A program made the position numbers and the translations under genes. From contig CM060732.1 of the NCBI GenBank assembly GCA_030704615.1, positions 69,791,053 through 69,855,052 on the forward strand: DNA of 64,000 nt. The letters are read 5' to 3'. Within the stretch, counting starts at the first letter, position 1; each line of letters opens with the position of its first letter. This stretch comes from Takakia lepidozioides. Lineage: Eukaryota; Streptophyta; Takakiopsida; Takakiales; Takakiaceae. Positions 46,509 to 57,113 of the stretch are shown here, piece by piece. The notes beneath the pieces are model-generated. The model had not been told where the DNA came from and ran no database searches. It worked only from the letters and a program-made list of their open reading frames with translations.

Positions 46509-48172
46509 TGGATGTTCTGGAGGTGCTGTACGGAAGGAGAGGAAGAGCAGACAATGTGGTAGCTAGCAGCAGCAGGAGCATGGCATTTCAACATCATAAT
46601 AGCAGCAAGGACGAAGGTGGAGCTATGGATGAGCTCTTGGCAAATGCTGGGTACAGTGTGCAGGCTTCAGAACTGGCGCATGTGGCGCAAAGGCTGGGTG
46701 CGGCACAGGAGGCAGGCTTTGCACACCACTCCTCTGATGCTGTGCATTACAACCCCTCGGATCTAGCAGGCTGGATTGAGTGCATGATTGATGAGCTGAC
46801 AACCCATGCTGGAGGACAGCATCAGAATCCTGCAACTGATCAGCTCCCCACACCAACCTCCACATACCAGGGTACTTTTATGGACGATTTCACAGGCCTG
46901 CCATATACCACTCCACGCTCTGACTCCCATCCCAGTGCGTTGGTCTATCACCCTAGTATCTCATCATCTGAGCCCCCCCGGCCCTTGGAGGCTGCCGGAG
47001 GCAGCAAGGCAGTCTCTGCTGCAGAGCATGCAGGGGAGCAGGAAAGTAGTGGAGTGCGGTTGGTGCACTTGTTGCTGGCATGTGCAGAGGCGGTGCAGCG
47101 TGGTGACCACGCCATGGCTGAAGACACAGTGCGCCGCATCCAGCTGCTGGCCTCACCCCAGGGAGGGCCTATGGGCAAGGTGGCTGCTCACTTTGTGGAA
47201 GCACTTGCACGCCGAATATATGGTGTCGCCTCCCAGGATAGCAGCATCTCCATGAACCAAACTGACTCCCTCTCTGAATTGCTTCACTTCCACTTCTATG
47301 AGACGTGCCCCTATCTCAAATTTGCTCATTTTACTGCCAATCAGGCGATCTTGGAGGCCTTCGAAGGCGAGAAGCAGGTGCATGTGATAGACTTCAATCT
47401 GATGCATGGTTTGCAATGGCCTGCACTTATACAAGCCCTGGCACTTAGGCCAGGAGGCCCACCTTTGCTGCGCTTAACAGGTATTGGCCCCCCCCAGCCA
47501 GGAGGCAATGATGTGCTGCAAGAGATTGGCATGAAGCTGGCACAGTTGGCAGAGTCAGTGAATGTGGAGTTCAATTTTCGGGGGGTGGTGGCCCTGAAGC
47601 TGGATGATGTGAAGCCGTGGATGCTGCAGGTGCGCCAGGGTGAAGCTGTGGCTGTCAATTCAGTGCTGCAGTTGCACCGATTGCTCTACTCTGATGGCCC
47701 TATGCCTGCAATTGATGAGGTGCTGCAATCAGTGCGCAGCCTGAACCCCAAGATTCTGACCATCGTGGAACACGAGGCCAATCACAACACACCAGTGTTT
47801 CTGGACAGATTCATGGAGGCGCTGCATTATTACTCCACCATGTTTGATTCCTTGGAGGCCTGCAATCTACCACCTCAAAGCAGTGAGCAAATGTTGGCAG
47901 AGATGTATCTTGGGAAGGAGATTTGCAACATAGTTGCCTGTGAAGGTGTCGAAAGGGTAGAACGCCATGAAACCCTTGCACAATGGCGGCAGCGCATGGT
48001 CAAAGCTGGCTTCCAGCCCCTCAATTTGGGCTTGAATGCATTCAAGCAGGCCAGCATGCTTCTCACCCTGTTTTCAGGAGAGGGATACCGAGTGGAAGAA
48101 AACAGTGGCTGCCTCACTTTGGGTTGGCACAGTCGCCCTCTCATTGCTGCCTCAGCCTGGAAATGTGTGTAA
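46508..48172 (+). CDS. DELLA-type GRAS transcriptional regulator
   Basis: Represses gibberellin responses in the nucleus and is degraded through GID1 and SCF-SLY1/GID2 where that pathway exists. Intronless, 554 residues. DELLA motif MDELLANAGY (40-49), VHYNPSDL (79-86), then a Ser/Pro-rich spacer. GRAS core: VRLVHLLLACAEAVQ (183-197), leucine-heptad helices, VHVIDFNLMHGLQWP (291-305, the VHIID motif), a FYETCPYLKFAHF-like block (263-275), LTIVEHEANHN (417-427), RVERHE (483-488), and the C-terminal LGWHSRPLIAASAW (538-551). The start is chosen because a stop lies 7-9 nt upstream in frame; Met40 is a possible later start but would sit directly at the DELLA motif. The LEQLE element that normally follows DELLA is replaced by RLGAAQEAG (62-70). 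It is unlike SCARECROW or SHR groups because of the N-terminal DELLA and VHYNP motifs. Confidence 0.95.
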   Translation: MDVLEVLYGRRGRADNVVASSSRSMAFQHHNSSKDEGGAMDELLANAGYSVQASELAHVAQRLGAAQEAGFAHHSSDAVHYNPSDLAGWIECMIDELTTHAGGQHQNPATDQLPTPTSTYQGTFMDDFTGLPYTTPRSDSHPSALVYHPSISSSEPPRPLEAAGGSKAVSAAEHAGEQESSGVRLVHLLLACAEAVQRGDHAMAEDTVRRIQLLASPQGGPMGKVAAHFVEALARRIYGVASQDSSISMNQTDSLSELLHFHFYETCPYLKFAHFTANQAILEAFEGEKQVHVIDFNLMHGLQWPALIQALALRPGGPPLLRLTGIGPPQPGGNDVLQEIGMKLAQLAESVNVEFNFRGVVALKLDDVKPWMLQVRQGEAVAVNSVLQLHRLLYSDGPMPAIDEVLQSVRSLNPKILTIVEHEANHNTPVFLDRFMEALHYYSTMFDSLEACNLPPQSSEQMLAEMYLGKEICNIVACEGVERVERHETLAQWRQRMVKAGFQPLNLGLNAFKQASMLLTLFSGEGYRVEENSGCLTLGWHSRPLIAASAWKCV

Positions 48173-50454
48173 TGTCTTTGCCCACCCCCACGTTCTTTAA
48201 CTGTACTTTTATGATGGGACTCAAGTGCTAGATGGATGGCTTCTAGACATGATTTATGCGCTGGGGGATGTTCTATAGAGCCCAAGGTGATATTTATCTT
48301 GGAATAGGGTAGAGAGCAACATGTGAGTTCTCTCTTACAAAGGCCACAGTGCAGAACAGCCAGCTTCTTAGTGGTTGGTGTGGCTCCTCTGGCATCATAG
48401 AGGCTGGACTTCTGAATGATGAATCTGCAAGCCCTACCTGTAGTATCTGCTGGATAAAGGCACCAAAAACACATGCTGTGAGTACTGAAGATGTGCCCAG
48501 TGACACGGATCAACCTTAGCCATGTTTCAATATACCCCGGTTCTGGGTTGATGATCACCATCCCCTGACATGTATTTTACCAATACCAGGTCTACATCCA
48601 TGTGGGCTGTTGCCACCATTCGTTCAATGAAACCAATAATGGAAACTTATTAGTCTCTTGAATTACTGTGGGTCTTATGTTCTTGCCCATGTTGGGCATG
48701 GCTGTAAGAGCATGAGATGATTCGTTATGCACCATTACTAGATTCTAAGTCATTCGCTGTCGTCCATGAAGTCATTTCAAACACACCAGAAGTTCCATGG
48801 AGTTGGCTGCTCGAGATGGAGAACGAACTCGGGCTCCTTTCTCAGACACCCAGTAACTATCCCACAAGGGCAAGCTAATCAACAAAGACAGTGGGGTTCA
48901 GTGACAAAGTTCAGCTAGCTGACCCTGTCTGATTTGAGAAAGAGACTAATTCCGAAGAGAGAGAACACGAAACTAACGCCATGATGAACTAATAAGAAGG
49001 ATAGCTCAGGAACAGATGGGAAAAAGCCAGAAGAGAGACAGCAGGTGAGCTGCCACAGGGGGAGTGGGGTCATTGAAGTCCTCAGCAAACTTGTCAGCGC
49101 CTGTGCAAGTGAAAATGGAGACAAAAAAAACACATATGAGCCGATATAGAGCCACGGTGAGACAACGGCTCAGCTCTTTGAACTTCCCATTTTTGTGGGT
49201 ATTATGGTGAGTTTTGATACACCGTTATAAGATCACAATCCAAATTATAGGGGACATAGAATGTATTTATATTCTTATTGGCTCCTCTTTATTCTCAAGA
49301 AGAGACTACTCATCAGTGTCAAAAATCGCTGAGTCCCTGTTGTGCCTTCCCTTCATGTCACCTCCTCTCATTTGCATGATGTGCCTTCTCCAGGTAACAC
49401 CTCCTTCAGGTAATATCTATGTTATTGAACAAATACATGGATAATTTTTTAAGTTTATTATAGATGAAAATAGATTTCACTACTCATAAGGAGGAGCCAC
49501 TTCCCGTTGGTTGGCTCCTCTCTAAAGATGAGAGTCGAGACAACATATTAGTGTCAATAAATGATAAGTCCATGGTGCCTGGGTGTGTCCCCACATAAAA
49601 CCTACAATGAATGCACCTCCCTTTATATAAAGTCTTTATCAAATTCCCTTGATTATTTATATTTACATATTTTCATTGCAATCATATTCAATTTTAAACG
49701 TAAGTTCAAAAGCTTTAATTTAAAAAAAAAAAACGTATATATTGTCTTTCTCTCTTGAATTGGTTACTTTCAACATTTTTAATTGATAGATGTATTGTTG
49801 TTCTATTGGAGAGTCAATCCCAAGACTAATTTCTTTGTTCGCCAAAACACAAGTATGGGCTGGTGCATTAGTATCCACGTTTTTTCCACTTTCCAAAATC
49901 TCAAGCATTTATCAGATCTCAGGTCCCTTCAGATACCTTCAGATCCATCAAGTTACATATATCTTCTGTTGTTTTATTACCTACTAAGACTAAGAGTCTA
50001 AAATTATCATCCTCAGCTTCAAAACAGTCCGTTTTGCAGTGGAAACTGCATATTGTCAATATGATTATACTAGTGGACATTGACTTTGTCACCCCACATG
50101 TTTGTTTGGTGTGTCAAGCAAATGCTCTGAAGTCCATTGAGCATTGCCTAAATTATGATTGTTGTTTTGCATGTTTCATATAAGATAATCTGATTTGTCT
50201 TTTTTATGTCGCTTGGAAGGTGGTATACGCTACTAGCATAGAGCTGCATATGCTTAACTTGCTTCCCGGAGTTTTTGTGGTGTTTGGATTTGGCAAAGAG
50301 CTCTAGCTCTCTAGCACTTATAGAAAAGTTAGTATAAACGTATCTAATCCAATACTAAATCCACGGCTTGGTTTTTGGAGAGGGATAAAATATGGGATAT
50401 GTGATTTGCATCTATTAGATTAGATGGTCTGAAAACAAACGATTGATTATTTTC

Positions 50455-50767
50455 ACGATTCGACTCCTCGTAGGATCGATGCAACATCCTCTACATTTGA
50501 CATTCCGATTCGCGCGCAGTCCGGTCCTCCAACTTTCTCAGTTACTGGAGGCTCTCCTAATTTGTGGAACTCTTCTACACAACCTGACGACAAAGTAAAC
50601 TGGAGGCCTGAGTATCACAGAAATATGAACTCAAAATTGAAGAACGCATTTGAATTGAGTCTGTCGTGTCACAACCCACGTCACTGTCTTACCACATACC
50701 ATCCTAGAAAGCCATGCCACAATGATAGAGGGACTAGGACACTTGGTGTTGGAATGACTGATATATG
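50455..50767 (+). other. Unidentified coding-like open frame
   Basis: A frame with balanced composition runs DSTPRRIDATSSTFDIPIRA, SGPPTFSVTGGSPNLWNSS, VNWRPEYHRNMNSKLKNAF and ends at TGA (50,767). No ATG opens it, so it would have to be an internal exon or a decayed fragment. No family recognised. Confidence 0.25.
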
Positions 50768-53700
50768 AGGCCATGTGTAGAAGACATCATACAAGAAGAT
50801 TGTGAGGCCCTCTTTCTAGAGCTTTCTAGAGAAGTAGGATGAGGCGGTGGCCCCGTTTAGAAGGCTCCACCACAACTTGAGAGATTATATGAAGGAGGGT
50901 GAGGCCAACCTTCTACAATGCTTCTTCGCCTCGACCTTATTTTGGTGGGCTCTGAAAGGAAGGCCACCTTTAAAATGTAAATTGGAACTTCCATCTTCAA
51001 ATGGATGGACATCACATCTATTTGAGTGTAAGGAGAGTCCCAGTGGCTTTTTCTTTTTCGTCCTTTGAAGCTCAAAAAATAGTTTCATTGTCCAATTTTT
51101 ATTGGCAAGGACGACGCTTACCTACGAGTCTAAGGCAAGCGTGTGAGGTGGTGGGGGCCGTTGGCTTGAGCAGGGAGGCTCCAGCAGACTACCTGTCAAA
51201 TGTCTTCCCCCATTGTGAAGGTGGAGAGCGCTCCACACCTCCCGTTCCCTCCTCACACTCTCCACCTTTAGGACCATGTTCCCCAACATTCTCCAATTTT
51301 GCTCCCCTGTTCCCGGTCCAAGATCCTTGCTCCCCATAGTGGGACAGGGGAGTGGGGACCACGAACAGGGAGCGAGCCGCATTCCACAGGTCGAGTAGGG
51401 GAGTGGGGTGGGAACCGGGAGCGAGGAGGGGAGTGAGATCAGGAACAGGGGAGCGAGGTCAGGAACCGGGGGTGAGGTACGGGGAACAAGGAGGGGACAG
51501 AGGGGACAGAGGAAGATCTTGGACTTAGGATTATTTGGAGATGAAAAAGAATTTTAATCAGCCCATGTGCAACCTATCATTCACCGTGACTATATTGCCA
51601 TGATTTTAACCTCAGACCTCATCTTTGCATCACATGTCACCTAGCCACCACACTACCATCCGCTTCTTGCACCACCCTTGCCTAATGCTTTAATCTACAA
51701 ATACAGGCAGGCTTGCAGGTGAGAAGGGAGCAAAAGGGGGGGGGGATTTGGGGGGCGGGGATTTGACAGTGCGCTGGGCAGGAACGTCGCCGGTACGGCC
51801 ATCCCCAAGGACCGTACCTGCAAGGCTCCCACGCTTGCATTCAACTCGTGGGGTAAGCGTAGTCTTCTCCATTTTGATTTCCAGATGGATATCTTATGCA
51901 AAGAAGTAAGTGTAATATTGAGCACAAATTTAAAATAGTTTCACAATTTCTAGTGTGAGTGCATCTTCATTTGCCATGTTTCTGCATATTCTTAGAATAT
52001 GTGGAATATCTTCTTTTGCTTAAGAAAATCTCGAAATAGACTTGTTTGTAGCCAGAACTTTATTATAAGTAAAATATTTTCCAAAATGGATTCATTTTTA
52101 CTTCAGCTCAAAGGGTCTCCAAGGCAAGTTTGTTGAATGTTGAGTTCATCTTTACTAAGTTATAGTTCTTCTGCAGGAGGGCAAGTGTTCGGTGCCTGTC
52201 CAGAGCTCTCGGCAATGTGCTCAGAAAAATGACAAATATAGTCGGTTTTGTTTTTTCTCTTAGCTTTTTATTTGGAATTGTTGGGTTTGTTTTTCTAAAA
52301 TATTTGAAACAGTGGACAGAGGCCCTGAAGGAGTCGGGGTTTCCATGTCACCAAAGTACTTTCTTGCTTCACTTTTATTAATGATAAAATAATGTTCTCC
52401 AAGCCAGTGACGATCTGCTGGACGAATGTATTCTTCATCCTAATCAAATCCTTCATCTGTCCAACAGAGCCGTGCTGCATACTGTGTAGATATACATATA
52501 CATATAGGCTATATATGACGCCAGCCAGAGCTAGCGTGAATAAGAGTCTCTTCCCCTTGTGGGTACCTTGTAGGTATGTACAATGTACTGCCAGCCTGAG
52601 TTGGGCCAAACATTATGGGATACATCTGTCTGGCAAATGTTGATGGTACGTACTACAGATCAGAGCCCACACACAAATAACACCTTCCAGCCACAACTAT
52701 AACACCTGCCATCTGCCACCCTTATTACTCTATACATCTGTAGCTCGCATAGGCCACATCAGATAACGACTATTTGTTTGTTTATAAAAATGTTATCGTT
52801 TATACTTCAGTAGGGAAATCCAGGAGCTCTGCATGCACTTCAGACATCATAAGGAGTTCAAAGAACTTCAATCCGTGAAAGATTCTGACGAACACGGGCG
52901 AGGCAATGACTCTTCTTGGCTACATCCACCCGGCATGGCAATTTGTCGGTCCGATCTCCAACGTTTGAGTGCGAGATCAATGGGCGGCATGTCAAATCTT
53001 CCACTCTGACCAAATTACATTTTCATGACTACTTGTCGTTTCTAGTGTGCAATCCAGGCCTTTGGGTTTCTTCTTGGGTTTTTCAGCTGCCTCTTGGCGG
53101 TTTCTCTGTCTTTGTGCTTGTCCCAAAGTTTCTGATTTTCTGGGGTGGGTCTCGCAGGCTGGCTCTTAGCTGTCTGTACTCATCTTCTAGGCTGGGTTTT
53201 AGGAGGTTAAATTAATTTTTCCCTTTAATCTTTAGTTTTTTTTTAATAATTTTGCAAGGAAGGCCTGTTAAGGAGTGACACCATTCCCTTCTTTTTCTTT
53301 TCTTTCAAAAGGAAACCTGGGAGCAAGGTGCCGCCCTTCCTTGAGAAGGGGAAAACATAACACCCCAGAGTACGTCTGCTAAATTGGGATTCCGCCCCCT
53401 TTTCTTCAAGAACGAGGCGTGAGATACAGGGAGGCCCTGCCAATGTTTTATTTGATATGAAGTTTTATGGAATTATGTTATGGCTAATAATAATGTATCT
53501 TATGGGGACGGGCTCTCTTGCTTTGGCAAAACATAAGAAAAAGGTGAGAGTGAGGGGGGCATGACTCAGCATAACACACCAATCGGAGTCGGAGCCTTGA
53601 CACACTATAAGGTCCTTTGACCACATTTCCTCCATTGACTTGAACATGTTGCAAACTCTCTCTCTCTACAAGAAAGCCAATAAAGAAATTAGTGTAACAT

Positions 53701-55684
53701 GTGCCCAACTGGGAACTAAAAACTTTCATGTTCCCATTAAGTCTCATGGGATCAACCCATGATATAAGGTTAAAGGTCACTTTGGCCAACTTGATGCGTA
53801 GTCCCTACCCTGTGGGGCAGGGCCAGCAAAAAACAAAAAACAAACAGAGCACATCAGGGATGTAGGTAAGTACAGAGCCCAATGAGTTGAGGGTAAGAGA
53901 CAATGGTTTGCTTAACCCTTAAGCGCCCACCAGGCCCAAAATAGGCTTTTAGGTTTACTTAATTGTGAATAACTTTTGCAGCCCTAGACAGAAGAAACCT
54001 AAATTTTGGAGGCTTGCAAGACAAAAGCAACCAAGAAGAGCCCAGACACCAAGATGCCAGCATGCAACCAGCCCTAACACCATAAAATAGCAAAGAAGAC
54101 ATTTTGAGCTAGATGTAAACATTCAAGGCTTGCTTGCATCTCTGCGGCTCCAAATTCAGATGCGCCTTGGTCTTCATGTATTTGTTCTTCCAATGCCTCC
54201 ATTTATGTTGGCATCTCACAATCTCCCTGCCAGGAGAAGCCAACTATAAGGGTGATTCTCCAGGTGGTCTTCAGCTTCGGCTCTTTCATTTCATGAGCCA
54301 TGGCCATGAGGCATACAAGACTGAAAAGTTAACAAATACCACACACACCCATGAGGGTAACAGGATTTGAGTCCAACATCATCTGGGTGGCACATAGTAC
54401 ACTTTCCAACCGAGTCACCAATTTGTTTTTTCTTTTAACAGGCAGAACCATTTAGTTTTTATATAGGAAAGAGTTCTTGGTCAGGGGGGTGGTATCCCCG
54501 CTGTAAGCCTTCACCGCCCCTAGTGGTTATTTTTTCCACTTTTTCTTAATATATATCCAGCCCCTGTTCCTTTTTTTGTTTTAAAGGGAAGGAATAAACC
54601 CCAAAAAGGCCATGAGGCAAAATACACACCCAGGTGATGGTCGAGCCCAGGCGTGAACCGGCAGTATCAACTGAGGGCGATTCTAGACTAGCGACCGGAC
54701 AAACAACTAAACTCTCGCATTGGTTGAAAATTGGGTCTTGTCCACTTTCGGACATGGCCTTGTCCAACGCCCCAACATGCCCTATCATAGCTCTATATTT
54801 GCCACCTCAGTGGACAAAGCATAACAAACTCGGGGCCATGGTAGTAGCAGCCCCAAATATTCTCCGGTGGACAAAACCGATTGAAGCCTCTCCACGGCTC
54901 TCTCTGCCCCTTTATTATTGCTCCATCTCCTCCCACCTTGCTCTATAGCAGCCCCTCCTCTCTACTGGGAAGCCATGAATCATGAAAACTTATTTTCAAC
55001 AGGTGCATGACATATTTGCAAATCAATTTTCTCAAAGCCAACTGTTGCAAGGAGAGCTGTTTCCAAAGCCTCGATGACTATGGGTGCGCAAACAAAGAAA
55101 AAGACAGGGATACACACAATTTGATTTTGTCCACTCGCACCAGTAGCCACTGGACAAGCCTAGCAGCCCTTTTAAAAATTAATAATAATAATAATAATAA
55201 AGGGAACCTTTTCAAACCCAAAAGCGCACTGATAGTGAAAAAACCCTTCAATTAATATCATCTGAAAAGGTTTTTAAGAAAAACCAATTTGGCAGGTAAT
55301 GTAATGTTGACCGGGAACCCAGGTATCCGGGCCGCCAACTGTCACATACGGCTGCAGTAAAGAGTGCGGACCGGCTACCACCGATTGCTTATCAGGTACT
55401 TTACTGACCAATAGCGTATGAAGAGCCCCCCAACTTATCAGCCCATAGTATCGCCACAGATCGCCTTGCCCATTGGCTGCAGAGTACATAGATGTAAATA
55501 TAGCCGGGAAGTTAGCCAAGTAAAGAACGTGGCGCTAATAACTCGACGGGACATGTCCCCTTGCCTAACTTTGGGCGCACTCTGACCGACCTCCTTTATG
55601 GGTAGTTGGATGAACCCCGTTTCCCATCCATCTGGTGACCTGATATCGGCGGTCATGTTTGACCGGGGCAGGCAGGGTGGCATC

Positions 55685-55690
55685 TATAAA
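55685..55690 (+). promoter_or_regulatory. Candidate TATA box for the first SAUR gene
   Basis: TATAAA in CATCTATAAAGGG, 941 bp upstream of the SAUR start, implying a long or spliced leader if used. Three TGTCTC motifs (55,869-55,874, 56,305-56,310, 56,317-56,322) lie between it and the ATG; TGTCTC is the classical auxin-response element, but its position downstream of this TATA makes a role uncertain. Confidence 0.25.
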
Positions 55691-56630
55691 GGGTGGCGGG
55701 GGCGCCAGGCTGTCGTGCAGTTGCAGTGGGGTGGTGAGATGCGAGGGTTGCCTCTTTGGCGGAATCTGGTGCGGCTGGAGCACGGCTGTGGCGCTGTCAT
55801 TCGTGGACGCCTTGCGTCTGTTGCCACATATTATAGTATGTGTGCGAGTCTGAGTTGGATTCTCTCTGTGTCTCGCACTTGCAAGTACACCGACCAGTAG
55901 TGGGGCGGTGATGCTTAGCTGTTCATCTCTCTGATATATTGAACCACTGCAGTCCATCGTTGTAGGGCGCATTCGTCTCTCAGGTTTCTGCTGATCGGTG
56001 ATGCTCAGTTGTTGGATCGTGTAAATTGGATCCACCGTTGTAGCGTGCATCCGTCGTTTTTGGTGATCGATGATACTTTCTTCCTTGTAGCATTGTAGTC
56101 GTTTACTGGATCGATACAGTGTCAGCCAGTGTAGTCACTATTGAAGTGTGCATTTGGTTCTCGGGAGTTTTGTGCGTCTCCAAGTTTGCTTCCACGAGAT
56201 TTGTAGGGACTCTGACTGGTGGAAGTGTATTTATTGGATTGGAGTGTTTCAGGGAAGCCTATTAGTTTTCTGGGTTTTCTTTGATTTATTCATGCACACA
56301 CTCTGTCTCGCACCCTGTCTCTCTTTGGAAACATTTCGACTCGGACGCATTGTCTGAGTGGCTGGATCATATCAGTTCAGCACATTGGTCGGTTAGTCAG
56401 TTTCCAATCTCTTGATTGCGCTTATTCGAAGAAATATCTGTGTTTTATGGCTTATTGTGAGCCAGCATTTTTTAGTACTTAGGAAGCTGGAGGAATTCCA
56501 GTAGAGGTACAACCTCGTGATTCGAGGTTTAGATTGCATCTCCTCGAGCAGCTACCTGGACATCTTGAAGGGATTCAGGGTCTATTCCGAATTTTGAGTT
56601 GCGGGCGGTGCTATAATCAGGCTGCCAGAT

Positions 56631-57113
56631 ATGGGTGAGGGCAAGAGCAAGATGCGGGGACTTTTGAGGAGGTGGCAGAGTTTCGCGCATCCTGAGAGGG
56701 CCTACACCTCTTTGGGTTCAAGACTAAGGAAAACACGGAGCAATGCCTGGCAGTATGAATCAGAAACCGAGGAGGAGAGAGGTTCAGGTTCGAGCCGCTC
56801 TGCAACTTCAGTTTCTTCAACAGCATCTACTCAGGACGATCTTGGAACCGGGGATGTTCCTGAGGGATTTGTAGCGGTCTACGTGGGGAGAGAGAGGAGG
56901 CGGTTTGTGATAGGCGCACATTTCTTGAACCACGAACTGTTCAAAGTCCTGTTAGCGAAATCCGCAGAAGAGTACGGATTTGAGAATCGAGGAGGACTTA
57001 CCATCGCTTGCGAGGTAGTGCTTTTCGAGCATTTGCTGTGGGTTTTGGGGAATGGTGATTCGGCAACGCAGCAGATGGAAGTGGACGAGGTGATCGAGTT
57101 CTATGCCCACTAA
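56631..57113 (+). CDS. SAUR family auxin-responsive protein
   Basis: Small auxin-up RNA proteins promote cell expansion by inhibiting PP2C.D phosphatases at the plasma membrane. 160 residues, no intron. The basic N-terminus has MRGLLRRWQSFAHPERA and RLRKTR, a Ser/Glu-rich linker follows (40-70), then the SAUR core: VPEGFVAVYVGRERRRFVI (75-93), FLNHELFKVLLAKSAEEYGF (97-116), IACEVVLFEHLLW (124-136) and an acidic C-terminus ending EVIEFYAH. The first ATG of the frame is taken. It is longer than the usual 80-120 residues because of the N-terminal extension, as in several plant SAUR clades. Same strand as the next SAUR gene 4.6 kb away, with a similar core. Confidence 0.95.
   Translation: MGEGKSKMRGLLRRWQSFAHPERAYTSLGSRLRKTRSNAWQYESETEEERGSGSSRSATSVSSTASTQDDLGTGDVPEGFVAVYVGRERRRFVIGAHFLNHELFKVLLAKSAEEYGFENRGGLTIACEVVLFEHLLWVLGNGDSATQQMEVDEVIEFYAH

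Larger units (their letters stand above)
48173..56630. other. Long intergenic stretch, no supported gene
   Basis: Contains AT-rich sequence (49.1-50.4 kb) and an open frame of unknown nature at 50,455-50,767. A G-rich stretch of GGGGAGTGGGG-type repeats lies at 51,340-51,510, with G runs at 51,735-51,760. A short (ATATAC)n lies near 52,493, an (AAT)n at 55,178-55,200, and a repeat unit at 53,490-53,690 shared with 58.9-59.2 kb. No domain-bearing ORF is visible on either strand apart from these. Confidence 0.6.

Noticed and set aside
51340-51510. G-rich GGGGAGTGGGG repeats as a possible G-quadruplex regulator
   Set aside because: Far from any supported gene; low-complexity drift is the simpler reading.
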